The notes beneath the pieces are model-generated. The model saw nothing but the letters and a program-made list of their open reading frames with translations. It ran no database searches and was not told the origin of the DNA. From contig NZ_AYMP01000007.1 of the NCBI RefSeq assembly GCF_000633515.1, forward strand, positions 1-64,000: a stretch of DNA of 64,000 nucleotides, read 5' to 3'. This document shows positions 54,233 to 64,000 of this stretch, in pieces (position 1 is the stretch's first letter; every line of letters begins with the position of its first letter). The stretch comes from Morganella morganii H1r. GTDB lineage: Bacteria > Pseudomonadota > Gammaproteobacteria > Enterobacterales > Enterobacteriaceae. Position numbers and translations under genes: made by a program.

Positions 54233-55882
54233 ATGTTAAGTAGAATAAGGATTCTGACAAGCATATTGCTTGTTTTGGGTATTTTTTGTATGTTGCAATT
54301 AGTCTCCGGTGGATTTTTCTTACAGACTGTAAAGAATGATAATGAAAAATTCACCATGATTAATAACTTAAAAGCGCGTTCAGATGCCCTTGGTGATGTC
54401 TGGATTGATTTATTAAAATCCAGAATGGAACTGAGCCGGGCATCATCACGGCTGCTGCGTAATAATGATAAAATAACACCGGAATCGCTGGAGTTTATCA
54501 GTTCTGCTGAGAAATCAATGGCAGATGCTGAAAAACAGTGGGCGCTGTTTAAATCACTACCGACAACACTGGAAAATGATAATTCAAAATATCTTGAAGA
54601 AGAATATAATAAATACCTTGGCGCTCAGCGTAGTTTAGTGAATTTTTTACGTTCTGAAAAAATAGATGAATATATTGCTCAGCCGACGCAGGATTTCCAG
54701 GATGCGTTTGAAAAACAATATAGTGATTATATGCAGTTAAACAGTGTTCTTTATAATAAAGTCGTTGAAGAGAATACAATAGAATATAACCGTTCTATAT
54801 GGATACTTCTGGCCATCATCATCAGTGTATTTATTATTATCAGCTTAGTATGGTTAGGTATCCGCCGGATACTGATTTCACCATTAAACCGTATTGTTGA
54901 AAGTATTCAGTATATTGCCAAAGGCGATCTGGTCAGAACGATTGATGTTACCGGGAAGAATGAAATCGGGCAATTAGGTGATGCATTACGTCATATGCAG
55001 GTTGAACTTGCAAATACGGTCAGTGATGTCCGTGATGGTGCTAATGCGATTTACAACGGTGCCAGTGAAATCTCTGCCGGTAATAACGACCTGTCGGCCC
55101 GTACTGAACAGCAGGCGGCATCCCTTGAGGAAACTGCGGCCAGTATGGAAGAATTAACGGCAACGGTACGTCAGAATGCGGAAAATGCCCGTCAGGCCAG
55201 TAACCTGGCTCAGACGGCCTCTGATACCGCTCAGCGCGGTGGCAAGGTTGTGGACGATGTGGTCGATACGATGCGTGATATCGGCGGCAGCTCACAAAAA
55301 ATTGCTGATATCATCAGCGTGATCGATGGTATCGCGTTCCAGACCAACATTCTGGCACTGAATGCGGCGGTGGAAGCCGCCCGTGCCGGCGAGCAGGGCC
55401 GCGGATTTGCTGTCGTGGCCGGTGAGGTGCGTAACCTGGCCCAGCGCAGTGCGCAGGCAGCCCGTGAGATCAAGAGCCTGATTGAGGATTCTGTCAGTAA
55501 AGTCGATGCCGGATCCGTTCTGGTTGAACGCGCCGGTGAAACCATGGGTGAAATCGTCAGTGCTGTCACCAGAGTGACCGATATTATGGGCGAGATTGCT
55601 TCAGCGTCTGATGAGCAGAGCCGTGGTATTGATCAGGTTGGCGTGGCGGTTGTTGAGATGGACAGAGTGACTCAGCAGAATGCGGCGTTGGTAGAGCAAT
55701 CCGCAGCGGCTGCCGGATCACTTGAAGAGCAGGCGAGCCGGTTAACTCAGGCGGTAGCGGTGTTTAACATTCAGGCATCTGCTCTGAATCTCCGGAATCA
55801 CAGCAGTAAAAATATACCGGTGCCGTCACCTGCAGTGAAGAAGAAAACAGACAGCTCAGACGATGACTGGGAAACATTTTAA
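54233..55882 (+). CDS. Methyl-accepting chemotaxis protein 2
   Basis: The 549-residue receptor has membrane helices at ~8-28 and ~190-212, a periplasmic four-helix-type sensor between them, HAMP ([17 protein letters not shown]) and a complete signalling domain. It ends DDDWETF, a CheR/CheB docking pentapeptide. The signalling half is almost the same as in chemoreceptor 1, while the sensor halves differ, so they sense different ligands. It is convergent with chemoreceptor 3. Confidence 0.94.
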   Translation: MLSRIRILTSILLVLGIFCMLQLVSGGFFLQTVKNDNEKFTMINNLKARSDALGDVWIDLLKSRMELSRASSRLLRNNDKITPESLEFISSAEKSMADAEKQWALFKSLPTTLENDNSKYLEEEYNKYLGAQRSLVNFLRSEKIDEYIAQPTQDFQDAFEKQYSDYMQLNSVLYNKVVEENTIEYNRSIWILLAIIISVFIIISLVWLGIRRILISPLNRIVESIQYIAKGDLVRTIDVTGKNEIGQLGDALRHMQVELANTVSDVRDGANAIYNGASEISAGNNDLSARTEQQAASLEETAASMEELTATVRQNAENARQASNLAQTASDTAQRGGKVVDDVVDTMRDIGGSSQKIADIISVIDGIAFQTNILALNAAVEAARAGEQGRGFAVVAGEVRNLAQRSAQAAREIKSLIEDSVSKVDAGSVLVERAGETMGEIVSAVTRVTDIMGEIASASDEQSRGIDQVGVAVVEMDRVTQQNAALVEQSAAAAGSLEEQASRLTQAVAVFNIQASALNLRNHSSKNIPVPSPAVKKKTDSSDDDWETF

Positions 55883-55926
55883 TGACCCTGCAATGCCTGA
55901 TTTAATGGCATGAATAACGTCTGAGT

Positions 55927-55974
55927 GTTACCGGATTAGGTATAAGGATCAGATCCTGATACCTGTCCGGTAAC
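55927..55974. terminator. Long imperfect palindrome between two convergent chemoreceptor genes
   Basis: Arms GTTACCGG (55927-55934) and CCGGTAAC (55967-55974) enclose further matching blocks AGGTAT/ATACCT and AGGATC/GATCCT with a 1-base centre: about 20 of 24 positions per arm can pair. It has no clear T run. The most likely use is termination in both directions. Confidence 0.6.
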
Positions 55975-56015
55975 GTTTAACCCGCTATATCAGATAACGT
56001 CCTGACGGATGTTCC

Positions 56016-57677
56016 TCAGAACGCTTCCCACTCTTCCTCGTATTTTTCTTTGCCACCCGCCGGCATGGCATGATGCGGCGTTACCTGCGTATTCGTGACA
56101 AAAGAGGCGGCCTTTGTTTTTTGTACCGGGCTTTGCAGGGCATTCCGGATATTGAAGATGGCGACCGCATCAGTCAGTCTGCCGGCCTGGTCTTCCAGTG
56201 CAGCGGCAGCGGAAGCGGATTCCTGTACCAGTGCCGCATTCTGCTGGGTAACAGTATCCATTTCTGATACCGCCCGGCCGACCTGGTCAATACCACGGCT
56301 TTGTTCTTCCGATGCAGAGGCAATTTCGCCCATAATATCGGTAACCCGGGTAACGGCGCTGACAACTTCAGTCATGGTTTCACCGGCACTTTCCGCCTGT
56401 TTTGACCCCACATCCACACGGCTGACAGAATCTTCAATCAGATTTTTGATCTCACGGGCTGCCTGTGCACTGCGCTGGGCCAGATTACGCACCTCACCGG
56501 CCACGACAGCAAATCCGCGGCCCTGCTCGCCGGCACGGGCGGCTTCCACGGCCGCATTCAGTGCCAGAATGTTGGTCTGGAAGGCAATGCCGTCGATCAC
56601 ACTGATAATATCTGAAATTTTCTGTGAACTGCCTGAAATATCCCGCATGGTCTGCACAACGCTGTCGACCACCAGGCTGCCTTTGCGGGCCGTGTCTGAC
56701 GCATTCTGTGATAAGTGGCTGGCCTGAAGGGCATTCTCTGCGTTTTGTTTTACCGTGGATGTCAGTTCTTCCATACTGGCTGCGGTTTCTTCCAGTGCAG
56801 AAGCCTGCTGTTCAGTACGGGAGGAGAGATCATTGTTTCCTGTGGCGATTTCGCTGATACCGGTATAAATCGCATCGGTTCCGGAACGGACATTATCGAC
56901 AATATCAGCCAGTGAGTTTTGCATATTATCTAATGCGTCTGTCAGCAGATATATTTCATTGAATCCGGACTTATCAATGTTATTTGTCAGGTTTCCGTTT
57001 GAAATGTCATGTATATAATTTATCGCCCGGTCAAGTGGTGATGTTAAAAGTTTTTTAAAACCAAATAAAATAGCTAATATTATTAATAAAAAGATAAATA
57101 TTAAGGATATTATAATAAATGATATTTTTTTGATAAATTCATCAACGGAATCATTCATTTCTGATACGATTAAATCGACGTTACTGAGATATTTTGAATA
57201 AATTATATCAAAAGCTTCACGCTGAGGTGTTATATCATAGTTGTGAAATTCCTCCATAGAGTTGTTTTTTAATATATTCAGCATTTTTTCAATGCTCAGA
57301 TGATATGCATTATAATTTTTTGATAACTCACTCAGCAGTTCAGGATTGACCCGGCTTGGAATAGCGTCAGCAGTATCCCACTCTTCTTTGGATTTTTTCA
57401 GTGCGGCCATGGCGGTGTTTAAAATCGCTTCGCCCTGCGCAATCCGGTTGTTATCAAACCTGGCGGCTGCACGGGATGCATCAAGCCTTGCCTGCTGTAG
57501 ATTCGCTGCGGAATCATTAACCAGATCAATTCGTTGTTTTATCAAAATAACAGCAGAAAAATCATTTCCTATATTGACTATGGATGTGTAAAAAAAAGTG
57601 CCGGTTATTAACTGCGATATCATTAATATCAAAACAAAACATAATAAAAATCGTGATGTTTTTATTCTTTTTAACAT
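56016..57677 (-). CDS. Methyl-accepting chemotaxis protein 3
   Basis: The 553-residue receptor has membrane helices at ~10-30 and ~188-210 and a periplasmic sensor unlike those of the other two. The signalling domain is complete, and the C-terminus EEWEAF is a slight variant of the WETF docking motif. AT-rich codons dominate its N-terminal half, compared with the conserved signalling half. A FliA promoter lies just upstream. Confidence 0.94.
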   Translation of the reverse strand: MLKRIKTSRFLLCFVLILMISQLITGTFFYTSIVNIGNDFSAVILIKQRIDLVNDSAANLQQARLDASRAAARFDNNRIAQGEAILNTAMAALKKSKEEWDTADAIPSRVNPELLSELSKNYNAYHLSIEKMLNILKNNSMEEFHNYDITPQREAFDIIYSKYLSNVDLIVSEMNDSVDEFIKKISFIIISLIFIFLLIILAILFGFKKLLTSPLDRAINYIHDISNGNLTNNIDKSGFNEIYLLTDALDNMQNSLADIVDNVRSGTDAIYTGISEIATGNNDLSSRTEQQASALEETAASMEELTSTVKQNAENALQASHLSQNASDTARKGSLVVDSVVQTMRDISGSSQKISDIISVIDGIAFQTNILALNAAVEAARAGEQGRGFAVVAGEVRNLAQRSAQAAREIKNLIEDSVSRVDVGSKQAESAGETMTEVVSAVTRVTDIMGEIASASEEQSRGIDQVGRAVSEMDTVTQQNAALVQESASAAAALEDQAGRLTDAVAIFNIRNALQSPVQKTKAASFVTNTQVTPHHAMPAGGKEKYEEEWEAF

Positions 57678-57698
57678 GTAAAACCTCGGGTTTAAGTA

Positions 57699-57726
57699 TT
57701 ATCTTCACCGGATGTAAATTAGTTTA
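57699..57726 (-). promoter_or_regulatory. Probable sigma-28 promoter of chemoreceptor 3
   Basis: Minus strand: -35 TAAACTAA (57719-57726), 12-base spacer, -10 GAAGATAA (57699-57706), 21 bp before the start codon. The remaining gap to fliR (57727-58007) is AT-rich, with no gene seen. Confidence 0.55.
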
Positions 57727-58007
57727 TTGTTTTTTTATATATAACATATAAATGTTGTTATTATGTGAATAAACAATTTTATCCGAAGTGCGCCGTGCGA
57801 AAACTAATTCAAAGAGATAATTGATGGAAATATACCCAATTTATAGGTTTTCATTCCATATATATCATCTCCCATAAGTATATATCGGCAAGGGAATAAG
57901 GAGACTAAATGTCGTAATGAAAATATATAGAGAAGTGTCCGGATGAGAGTAAATATTTTACCAGATGTAACATAATCAATAATAAAATTATAGTGGTGTG
58001 AGAAATC

Positions 58008-58793
58008 TTATACCACACTGAATCCTATCAGTACCGATGACAGGTTTTCAAAAATGGCGTTAATCAATCTCTGAAAGAAAGGAGAGAACGAGTACATCAG
58101 TAAACTCAGTGACAGCATACCAATGCTTAATGACAGCGGAAAACCAACGACAAATATTGATAACTGTGGTGTCAGCCGGTTGAGTATACCCATAATCAGG
58201 TTCAGACAAAGCAATACGCTGACAATAGGTAAAGCCAGGATCATGCCGCTGGTGAAAATTAATCCCGATGTCTGCACAAAAATCATAAACCCTTCGGATC
58301 TCAGGAGTTTGTGCTGGATAGGTATCGCGTCGAAACTCATAACCAGTGCGTCAATCAGCATCAGATGACCGTTGAAGGCGAGGAAAAGCAGTGTTGCCAG
58401 TAAATTCAGGATACGTGAGATAACAGGCATGTTTTGTCCGCCTGAAGGGTCATAAAACGTCGCAAACGAAAGACCCATCTGCAAACCGATAATTTCCCCG
58501 GCATGGCGGATAGCAATGAAAATAAACTGTATTGTCAGCCCCATGGCCACGCCAATCAGTATTTGCTGGATACCGACCCATAACGCATCGATTGAAAATA
58601 TATTGACCTGTGTCTGAGGAAGGCCGGGCGCAACCAGTAACGTCAGTATCATCGCCAGTGCGATTTTGGTTTTTTTATTGATTTCTTTTTCATTAAAAAT
58701 CGGCGATGAACTGAAAACGGCAAGAATACGTAAAAACGGCCAAAAGTATTGGTTAATCAGGGGGTATAAACTGAGAACGGAAAGCGAGAGCAA
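58008..58793 (-). CDS. fliR: FliR, export gate protein
   Basis: Membrane component of the type III export gate, 261 residues with about five or six hydrophobic segments. Family motifs include FSSSPIFNEKEINKKTKIALA and the C-terminal SPFFQRLINAIFENL. It ends the operon fliLMNOPQR and starts 3 bp after fliQ. Confidence 0.95.
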   Translation of the reverse strand: MLSLSVLSLYPLINQYFWPFLRILAVFSSSPIFNEKEINKKTKIALAMILTLLVAPGLPQTQVNIFSIDALWVGIQQILIGVAMGLTIQFIFIAIRHAGEIIGLQMGLSFATFYDPSGGQNMPVISRILNLLATLLFLAFNGHLMLIDALVMSFDAIPIQHKLLRSEGFMIFVQTSGLIFTSGMILALPIVSVLLCLNLIMGILNRLTPQLSIFVVGFPLSLSIGMLSLSLLMYSFSPFFQRLINAIFENLSSVLIGFSVV

Positions 58794-58796
58794 GGG

Positions 58797-59066
58797 TTAC
58801 CCCACTGAACCCGGAATATTGGTATAAAGGGTATGCATATAATCCAGGAAAATGACCAGCATTTTAGGGCCAAGCATAATACCGACAGCAACGATCATCA
58901 AAATTTTAGGGATGAATGACAACGTCATTTCGTTGATTTGGGTTGATGCCTGCAGAATACTGACAACCAGACCTGTACCCAGGGCGGTCAGAAGCAGAGG
59001 AAGCGCAATAATCAGGCCGACTTTGATTGCCTCATAGCCCATACCCATAATACTTTCTGGTGTCAT
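58797..59066 (-). CDS. fliQ: FliQ, export gate protein
   Basis: The 89-residue protein has two membrane helices (MTPESIMGMGYEAIKVGLIIALPLLLTALGTGLVVSILQASTQINEMTLSFIPKI, shortened), including the family's QINEMTL motif. It is 15 bp after fliP. Confidence 0.97.
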   Translation of the reverse strand: MTPESIMGMGYEAIKVGLIIALPLLLTALGTGLVVSILQASTQINEMTLSFIPKILMIVAVGIMLGPKMLVIFLDYMHTLYTNIPGSVG

Positions 59067-59081
59067 GCTGCTTCCTTAAAT

Positions 59082-59828
59082 TTAACTGTAAAAGCTTTGT
59101 GCCAGCGATCCCATGACCAGCTGCCAGCCGTCGACAAGCACGAAAAGCATCAGCTTGAAGGGGAGTGAAATTGTCGCAGGCGGAACCATCATCATACCTA
59201 ATGCCATGAGTACGCTGGCAACCACCAGGTCAATGATCAGAAAAGGAATGAAAACGGTAAAACCTATCTGAAACCCGGTTTTCAGTTCACTGATAACAAA
59301 TGCCGGCATCAGAACCCGCAGCGGTACATCCTGCGGTGTCGCGTAATTATCATGTCTGGCGATACGGGTAAACAGCGCTAAATCACTTTCACGGGTATGT
59401 TCCAGCATAAACGCTCTGAAAGGCTGTTCCGCTCTCGGAAGCGCTTCTTCCATCGTGATTTTATCTTCTGACAGCGGTACCCAGGCATTTTCATAAACAT
59501 CACTGAACACCGGCGCCATAACAAAAAAGGTCAAAAATAATGCGAGACCTAATAAAACCTGGTTTGGGGGTGTTGATGGTGTTCCCAGCGCACTGCGTAA
59601 TAATCCCAGTACGATGATAATCCGGGTAAACCCGGTCATCAGCAGTAAACAGGCCGGTAAAAATGTCAGTGACGTTAACAGAACCAGTGTCTGAACCGGT
59701 AATGACCAGCCTTCCGAATGGCCGTCCCGCATCAGCAGGAGATCACTGTTTGCAGCCCAGGATATCTGGGGGAGTAACAGTGAAAATACCGCTGTCAGTA
59801 CAGGAATAATGTAATGTTTACGCATCAT
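59082..59828 (-). CDS. fliP: FliP, export gate protein
   Basis: Core of the export gate, 248 residues with a cleavable signal peptide ([21 protein letters not shown]) and four membrane helices. [36 protein letters not shown] is the family signature. Its start lies inside the end of fliO (11-bp overlap, ATGATGCGTAA). Confidence 0.97.
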   Translation of the reverse strand: MMRKHYIIPVLTAVFSLLLPQISWAANSDLLLMRDGHSEGWSLPVQTLVLLTSLTFLPACLLLMTGFTRIIIVLGLLRSALGTPSTPPNQVLLGLALFLTFFVMAPVFSDVYENAWVPLSEDKITMEEALPRAEQPFRAFMLEHTRESDLALFTRIARHDNYATPQDVPLRVLMPAFVISELKTGFQIGFTVFIPFLIIDLVVASVLMALGMMMVPPATISLPFKLMLFVLVDGWQLVMGSLAQSFYS

Positions 59829-60228
59829 TTTTATCAGCTCCGCTTTTCCCGGCGGTCAGTCCTTTCAGTATTTTTTTGAAGGGTGCCGGGACAGGATCTG
59901 ATATTTCTTCAGCCGGTTTTTCCATTGTGGCCAGACATTGCATATTTTGCTGACAGACACCTAATAATAACAATTGCTCATTGAATTCAACGACGACTAA
60001 CCGGCCATGTTGTCCGATAAGCTGGTTATGTCTGACGGTAACCAGGTTTGATCCGTTTCCGGTTTTTCCGGAAAAAAAACGTAACCGTTTAGCTACCCAT
60101 GCACCAACAACGAAGAGGAGAAGTACCAGTACTAATCCTCCTCCCACCTCACTGATAAGGCCTCCCGGTGTAAATACAGGGGCTTCCGGTGTTGTTGTCT
60201 GCGTTGTTGATTGTGCTTGTGTTGTCAT
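59818..60228 (-). CDS. fliO: FliO, export gate assembly protein
   Basis: Assembly factor for the FliP ring, 136 residues with one membrane helix (~29-48, [22 protein letters not shown]) and a cytoplasmic domain ([27 protein letters not shown]). Its ATG overlaps the fliN stop (TAATG). Confidence 0.93.
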   Translation of the reverse strand: MTTQAQSTTQTTTPEAPVFTPGGLISEVGGGLVLVLLLFVVGAWVAKRLRFFSGKTGNGSNLVTVRHNQLIGQHGRLVVVEFNEQLLLLGVCQQNMQCLATMEKPAEEISDPVPAPFKKILKGLTAGKSGADKNDA

Positions 60229-60638
60229 TATCTGCTCAGACGGTGGATCCGTTCGGAAGGCGTAATGATATCGGTAATACGTATCGCAAATTTATCCGAG
60301 ATAACGACGACTTCACCCTGGGCAATAAGGTAGCCATTAATTAAAATATCAAGAGGTTCACCGGCCAGACCGTCCAGTGAAACGATTGACCCCTGGTTTA
60401 ACCTCAGAAGTTCTTTAATCGTCATCTTTGTTCTTCCGAGTTCAACGGTCATGTTTACCGGAATATCCAGAATCAGATTGAGATCTTCAGGGAAGCTGTT
60501 TGTGATATGGTCAGTCGCCGCATTGGATGTTTTATTCTGCTCTGATGTCTCAGCTGCGGACTGCTCACTCATAGCACTTCCCCACAGGTCATCTAAATTA
60601 TCCTGATTTCCGGTTGGTGAAGTTTCGTTATCACTCAT
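60228..60638 (-). CDS. fliN: FliN, C-ring switch protein
   Basis: The 136-residue product has a flexible N-terminus and the SpoA/SurfaceP domain ([67 protein letters not shown], shortened). It forms the lower ring of the switch with FliM, 7 bp after fliM. Confidence 0.97.
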   Translation of the reverse strand: MSDNETSPTGNQDNLDDLWGSAMSEQSAAETSEQNKTSNAATDHITNSFPEDLNLILDIPVNMTVELGRTKMTIKELLRLNQGSIVSLDGLAGEPLDILINGYLIAQGEVVVISDKFAIRITDIITPSERIHRLSR

Positions 60639-60645
60639 TTTTCAA

Positions 60646-61644
60646 CTATTCCTTTGTAAATGATAATAAAGCCGAGGGAATGAGATTCTCGACTTGTAAA
60701 GCATACTGATTTTCTCTGCAGCCATATTTCGCTGACAGTACGGGAACTCCGTCAACAGCAGCTTCAATTAAATCGGGTTTATCAAATGAAATAATGTCGT
60801 CTTTCTTCATTTTTAATACATCAGAAAGACGTGTCGGAATATTCACTAACGTTGACACCAGTTCGAGCTCAGTATTTTTTACCTGCTGCGCGAGTGTGTT
60901 ACGCCAGTTTGTATTTTCCTGCCGGGAATTTTCCAGCGGCGGATTCATCAATAATTCTCTGATAGGTTCAATCATGCTGAAAGGAATACAAATATCAAAC
61001 TCACCACTGTGTGATCCCACCTCAACATAAAACGGTGTGGTAACCACAATATCATTTGGTGATGATGTGATATTTGTAAATTTCACTTGTATTTCAGAAC
61101 GGACATATTCTGTTTTCAGCGGAAAAATAGAACTCCAGGCTTCATTATAGGCCTGTAATGCCATGTTCAGCATGCGGTTAATTATGCGTTGTTCTGTCGG
61201 GGTGAATTCACGGCCGTCAACTTTTGTCGGAAAACGACCATCCCCGCCAAACAGGTTATCAACGGCAATAAAGACCAGATTAGGCGAACAAACGAATAAT
61301 GCGGTCCCGCGCAAAGGATTCAGATGCACTAAGTTCAGGTTTGTCGGAACCGGAAGGTTACGGGCAAACTCATGATAAGGCTGAATTTTTATCCCGCCTA
61401 CAGTGACGTCAGGGCTACGGCGTAATAAATTAAATAAGCCGCTGCGAAACTGCCGTGCAAAACGTTCATTGATGATCTCAAGTGAATGCAGACGTTCACG
61501 AATAACACGGCGTTGTGTATTCGGATCGTAAGGCTTGATATTCGCATCAAGATTCAGCTTATCTTCAGAACTGCTGTTTTCTCCCTGGTTTTCACCATTT
61601 AACAGCAGATCAATTTCAGCCTGGGATAAAAAACTATCAGACAT
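60646..61644 (-). CDS. fliM: FliM, C-ring switch protein
   Basis: The 332-residue product has the CheY-P-binding N-terminal peptide (MSDSFLSQAEIDLLLNG), a middle CheC-like domain and a C-terminal SpoA domain. It sets the direction of rotation. It follows fliL by 5 bp. Confidence 0.97.
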   Translation of the reverse strand: MSDSFLSQAEIDLLLNGENQGENSSSEDKLNLDANIKPYDPNTQRRVIRERLHSLEIINERFARQFRSGLFNLLRRSPDVTVGGIKIQPYHEFARNLPVPTNLNLVHLNPLRGTALFVCSPNLVFIAVDNLFGGDGRFPTKVDGREFTPTEQRIINRMLNMALQAYNEAWSSIFPLKTEYVRSEIQVKFTNITSSPNDIVVTTPFYVEVGSHSGEFDICIPFSMIEPIRELLMNPPLENSRQENTNWRNTLAQQVKNTELELVSTLVNIPTRLSDVLKMKKDDIISFDKPDLIEAAVDGVPVLSAKYGCRENQYALQVENLIPSALLSFTKE

Positions 61645-61649
61645 AAATA

Positions 61650-62156
61650 TTACCGTAGTATAAATGCATTAAATAAGACATCTGTTATCTGTATGCTGTC
61701 CTGACCGTTCAAAGACTTATTTATTACATCTTTAATTTCAGACATCAAACGCTGCTTACCTTCGTCGTTTAATAAATCACCCGGTTCCTGATGAGAAAAT
61801 AACATCAGTAAACGACTGCGGATTTCCGGTAAAAATTTCTCAATATTTTGTTTTGACGTTTCGTTCGCCAGTCTCAGCGTCAGGCCGATATATAAAATCT
61901 TAGGGCTTCCCGGCACTGATGGTTTCAGGCTGATCGTAAATGCTTCCAGAGGAAAATAAATCGGCTCAGGTGATACAACAGCTGGTCTGGCTACAGTTTC
62001 CGATGCAGTATTCATTAATGTATCTTTTACTTTCTGATGTTCAAACCACATATACCCTGCAAATGCGATTGCAGAGATAGTCAGACTCATCATTAATAGT
62101 AAAAGAAATGGAAACTTAGATTTTCCTTCACTTTTTTTTTGTTTCTTCCTGGCCAT
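61650..62156 (-). CDS. fliL: FliL, stator-associated protein
   Basis: The 168-residue single-pass membrane protein (helix ~17-38) has a periplasmic domain ending LNGQDSIQITDVLFNAFILR. In the family it supports stator function and swarming, and in Proteus it is linked to surface sensing. The 144-bp gap to fliK suggests a separate promoter before fliL. Confidence 0.94.
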   Translation of the reverse strand: MARKKQKKSEGKSKFPFLLLLMMSLTISAIAFAGYMWFEHQKVKDTLMNTASETVARPAVVSPEPIYFPLEAFTISLKPSVPGSPKILYIGLTLRLANETSKQNIEKFLPEIRSRLLMLFSHQEPGDLLNDEGKQRLMSEIKDVINKSLNGQDSIQITDVLFNAFILR

Positions 62157-62300
62157 TCTTGAATTAATTCCTGTATAAAAATCTGTATGCCAAAAATGGC
62201 AATAAAGATGAGATGTGTATCTTATTACATCTCATCAGTTAGACAATTCAGTGAAAAGCGAAAATTAATGCCGGCAGTTTAAGGGTTGATTCGCTTATCG

Positions 62301-63428
62301 TCAGGCGAAAGTATTGATACCATTACGATAATAAGTTAATTGTGTTGCCGGTGCCGGTTCTTCATGCTCCTCCTGAATATCCGGATCTTCTTTTCTGAGC
62401 CGTTCCGGTGTTCCTGCCCGCTTATCGCCCGGCGTGGTTCCGGAATCTGCACCGATATGGCTTTGTCCGAGCTGAATCCCCGATTCATTTAACGACTGGC
62501 GTAAATTCGGCAGGGCGTTTTCCAGGGCATCACGGGCATGCGCGTGCTCAGCGATGAAATGAATACTCATGCGCTCATTATTCATCCGCATACTGATTTG
62601 CACCGCACCGAGCTCTTCCGGATGTAACCGCAGTTCCGCATGCTGGATACCATTACGGGCGAAAAGCGCAATCTGCTGTCCCAGTGATTGTTGCCATTCC
62701 GCCGTTCCGGTTGTCTGAGGTAATACTGATACAGGAACCGGGGCGGATGCGGCCGGTGTTATGGTTGCAGGCCGGGTTTCCGCAATCCCTGCCGGCAGTA
62801 ATGTTGTTTTTTCGGCAAGGGTATTTTCATGACTGACAACAGATTCATCCGTCTGCATATTGCCGTATACCGGTACCACAGGTTCAGCAGGTTTACCGGA
62901 TAAGACTTCAGCCGGCTGCGGCGCTGAGGCCGGTGGTGCATTCCGCGCTTTATCAGACACCAGCGTCATCCGGTTATCCGGATCCTGTCTGACGGTACTG
63001 ACGGCATCACGGACCTGCGCGGCGGTGGTTGCCAGTTCATCAGGGACGTCAGCAGCTGCGGCAGCGATGTCGGTTTCCGGCATCATTTTTATCAGCGGGG
63101 ATTCAGCGGCTGTATCACCGCCTTCTGCCGGTACGCCGGCTACCGGTTTTCCGTCAGCGGTTAAGGCAGGCTGATCAGCGCCGGCCGGTAACGGTAATGC
63201 CGGCATCGGTTGTTCGAGCGTGTTAACCGGCGCGGTAATGAGTGCTATCTCATTGACCGGATTTTCCTCCGGCGGTTTCTCATTATTTTCAGACGCATTG
63301 TCTGTTACTGAGGCTAACAAGGCCATATAACCGGCCATATCAGCAGCAAAATCACCCTGCCCGGTGTAATCCTGATGGTTGAGACTATCAGGCGTGCCGG
63401 AATAGGTAGGTATCATATTTATGTTCAT
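62301..63428 (-). CDS. fliK: FliK, hook-length control protein
   Basis: Molecular ruler of 375 residues. It is Ala/Pro/Thr-rich and disordered to ~235, followed by the conserved C-terminal domain that triggers the FlhB switch (ELRLHPEELGAVQISMRMNNERMSIHFIAEHAHARDALENALPNLR, shortened). It starts directly after the fliJ stop (TAAATG). Confidence 0.94.
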   Translation of the reverse strand: MNINMIPTYSGTPDSLNHQDYTGQGDFAADMAGYMALLASVTDNASENNEKPPEENPVNEIALITAPVNTLEQPMPALPLPAGADQPALTADGKPVAGVPAEGGDTAAESPLIKMMPETDIAAAAADVPDELATTAAQVRDAVSTVRQDPDNRMTLVSDKARNAPPASAPQPAEVLSGKPAEPVVPVYGNMQTDESVVSHENTLAEKTTLLPAGIAETRPATITPAASAPVPVSVLPQTTGTAEWQQSLGQQIALFARNGIQHAELRLHPEELGAVQISMRMNNERMSIHFIAEHAHARDALENALPNLRQSLNESGIQLGQSHIGADSGTTPGDKRAGTPERLRKEDPDIQEEHEEPAPATQLTYYRNGINTFA

Positions 63429-63872
63429 TTAAGTATTCCTGCGGGTAACACGTTGAGCGAATTCATCCATCAATTTTTGATCACGCCGGTTTTCCTGCAT
63501 TACACGGGCGACTTCAGCGCGTTGTTTCAGTGTGTCGAAAGCATTAAGCCGTTGTTTATCCTTGTGCCATAAACCAACAGCGTTATCGACTGAGTGCTGA
63601 CACAATTCCACCTGGTGTTTCTGGTGATTGATGACCTTACCAAGCGATGCAATAAATGATTGGTGTGACAATAATTCAATGACTGTCATCCCTTTATCCG
63701 TCATCCCTGACTGCATTTGCTGCTGATATTCCTGCTCATAATTTTCGAGCGATGTCAGCTGGTTGTTAGCATGAGCATATTCCTGCCGCATCTTTCCGAG
63801 ATGGTTCGTGGTATCGGTCAGTTTTTTATCGGCCAGGTCGCGTAATACGTCCATAGGGTCATGACGGCTCAT
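63429..63872 (-). CDS. fliJ: FliJ, export chaperone escort and ATPase stalk
   Basis: Coiled-coil protein of 147 residues (MSRHDPMDVLRDLADKKLTD), the usual length. The helical pair spans ~10-140 and ends QKLMDEFAQRVTRR. I chose the ATG at 63872 with AGTGGA ahead of it; a GTG three codons upstream is the alternative. The end of fliI lies 14 bp upstream. Confidence 0.94.
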   Translation of the reverse strand: MSRHDPMDVLRDLADKKLTDTTNHLGKMRQEYAHANNQLTSLENYEQEYQQQMQSGMTDKGMTVIELLSHQSFIASLGKVINHQKHQVELCQHSVDNAVGLWHKDKQRLNAFDTLKQRAEVARVMQENRRDQKLMDEFAQRVTRRNT

Positions 63873-63886
63873 AGTATCCACTCTGT

Positions 63887-64000
63887 TTATTCATCAGGCA
63901 GCTCAGGAAAAAGTGCGGAAAGCTGTGTGTAACAGGCTTCGTATTCACTTTGCTCATAAATACCTTGCTGCAGATAGCGCTCAAGACGGGGATAGAGCGC
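63887..64000 (-). CDS. fliI: FliI, flagellar export ATPase (C-terminal end only)
   Basis: The last 37 codons of fliI, read in from the right edge: ALYPRLERYLQQGIYEQSEYEACYTQLSALFPELPDE in sense, matching the C-terminal helices of FliI (family pattern L-x-P-x-L-x-x-x-L-Q-Q). The rest is outside the window. Position directly before fliJ is standard. Confidence 0.92.
   Translation of the reverse strand, partial: ALYPRLERYLQQGIYEQSEYEACYTQLSALFPELPDE

Noticed and set aside
56095-56727. 210-codon frame opposite chemoreceptor 3
   Set aside because: Same antisense shadow as above.

Overview
The window is chromosomal DNA of a gammaproteobacterium of the Morganellaceae. Morganella is my best guess, from the flagellin sequences, a CcmA-type bactofilin beside flgL, MrpJ-type regulators and a StbDE-type toxin-antitoxin pair; no rRNA or housekeeping marker is present to prove it. 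Most of the window is one very large flagellar and chemotaxis supercluster. It is interrupted between about 19 and 41 kb by accessory DNA.

Region 1 (1-18.9 kb): flhB (missing only its first few codons), flhA and flhE face the convergent fliDST operon. Then come flagellin 1, a periplasmic alpha-carbonic anhydrase, a chemoreceptor and flagellin 2. On the minus strand follow motA-motB-cheA-cheW, the master regulator flhDC and fliA. Sigma-28 (FliA) promoters of one consistent form (about TTTAGTTA, 11-12 bases, RCCGATAT) precede both flagellins, fliD, flgM, flgK and two chemoreceptor genes.

Region 2 (19-23.2 kb): AT-rich DNA with a membrane-anchored ToxR/CadC-like regulator and its small partner (YqeI/YqeJ-like), two small MrpJ-type helix-turn-helix regulators, and flk.

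Region 3 (23.5-30 kb): a complete plasmid-type maintenance module inside the chromosome. It holds three degenerate ~180-bp repeats leading into a ResD-like tyrosine recombinase; phage P1-type parA and parB; an antisense RNA with promoter, UUGGCG-loop stem and terminator; an 18-residue leader peptide coupled to an IncI/IncL-type repA; a putative origin; and a StbD/StbE-like toxin-antitoxin pair. Nothing in it looks broken.

Region 4 (30-41 kb): a type VI secretion cargo island (PAAR plus DUF2235/Tle1-like effector, split by one in-frame stop, with two tandem DUF3304-type putative immunity genes), a third MrpJ-type regulator, and the srfA-srfB-srfC operon.

Region 5 (41-64 kb): flgN-flgM-flgA, divergent flgBCDEFGHIJ and flgKL, then a CcmA-like bactofilin with a small upstream gene, two convergent chemoreceptor genes, and fliR-Q-P-O-N-M-L-K-J with the end of fliI. 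Together these encode the export gate, rod, hook, filament, rings, stator, sensing and regulation of a peritrichous-type flagellum. The basal genes fliEFGH, cheRBYZ and fliZ are not in the window.
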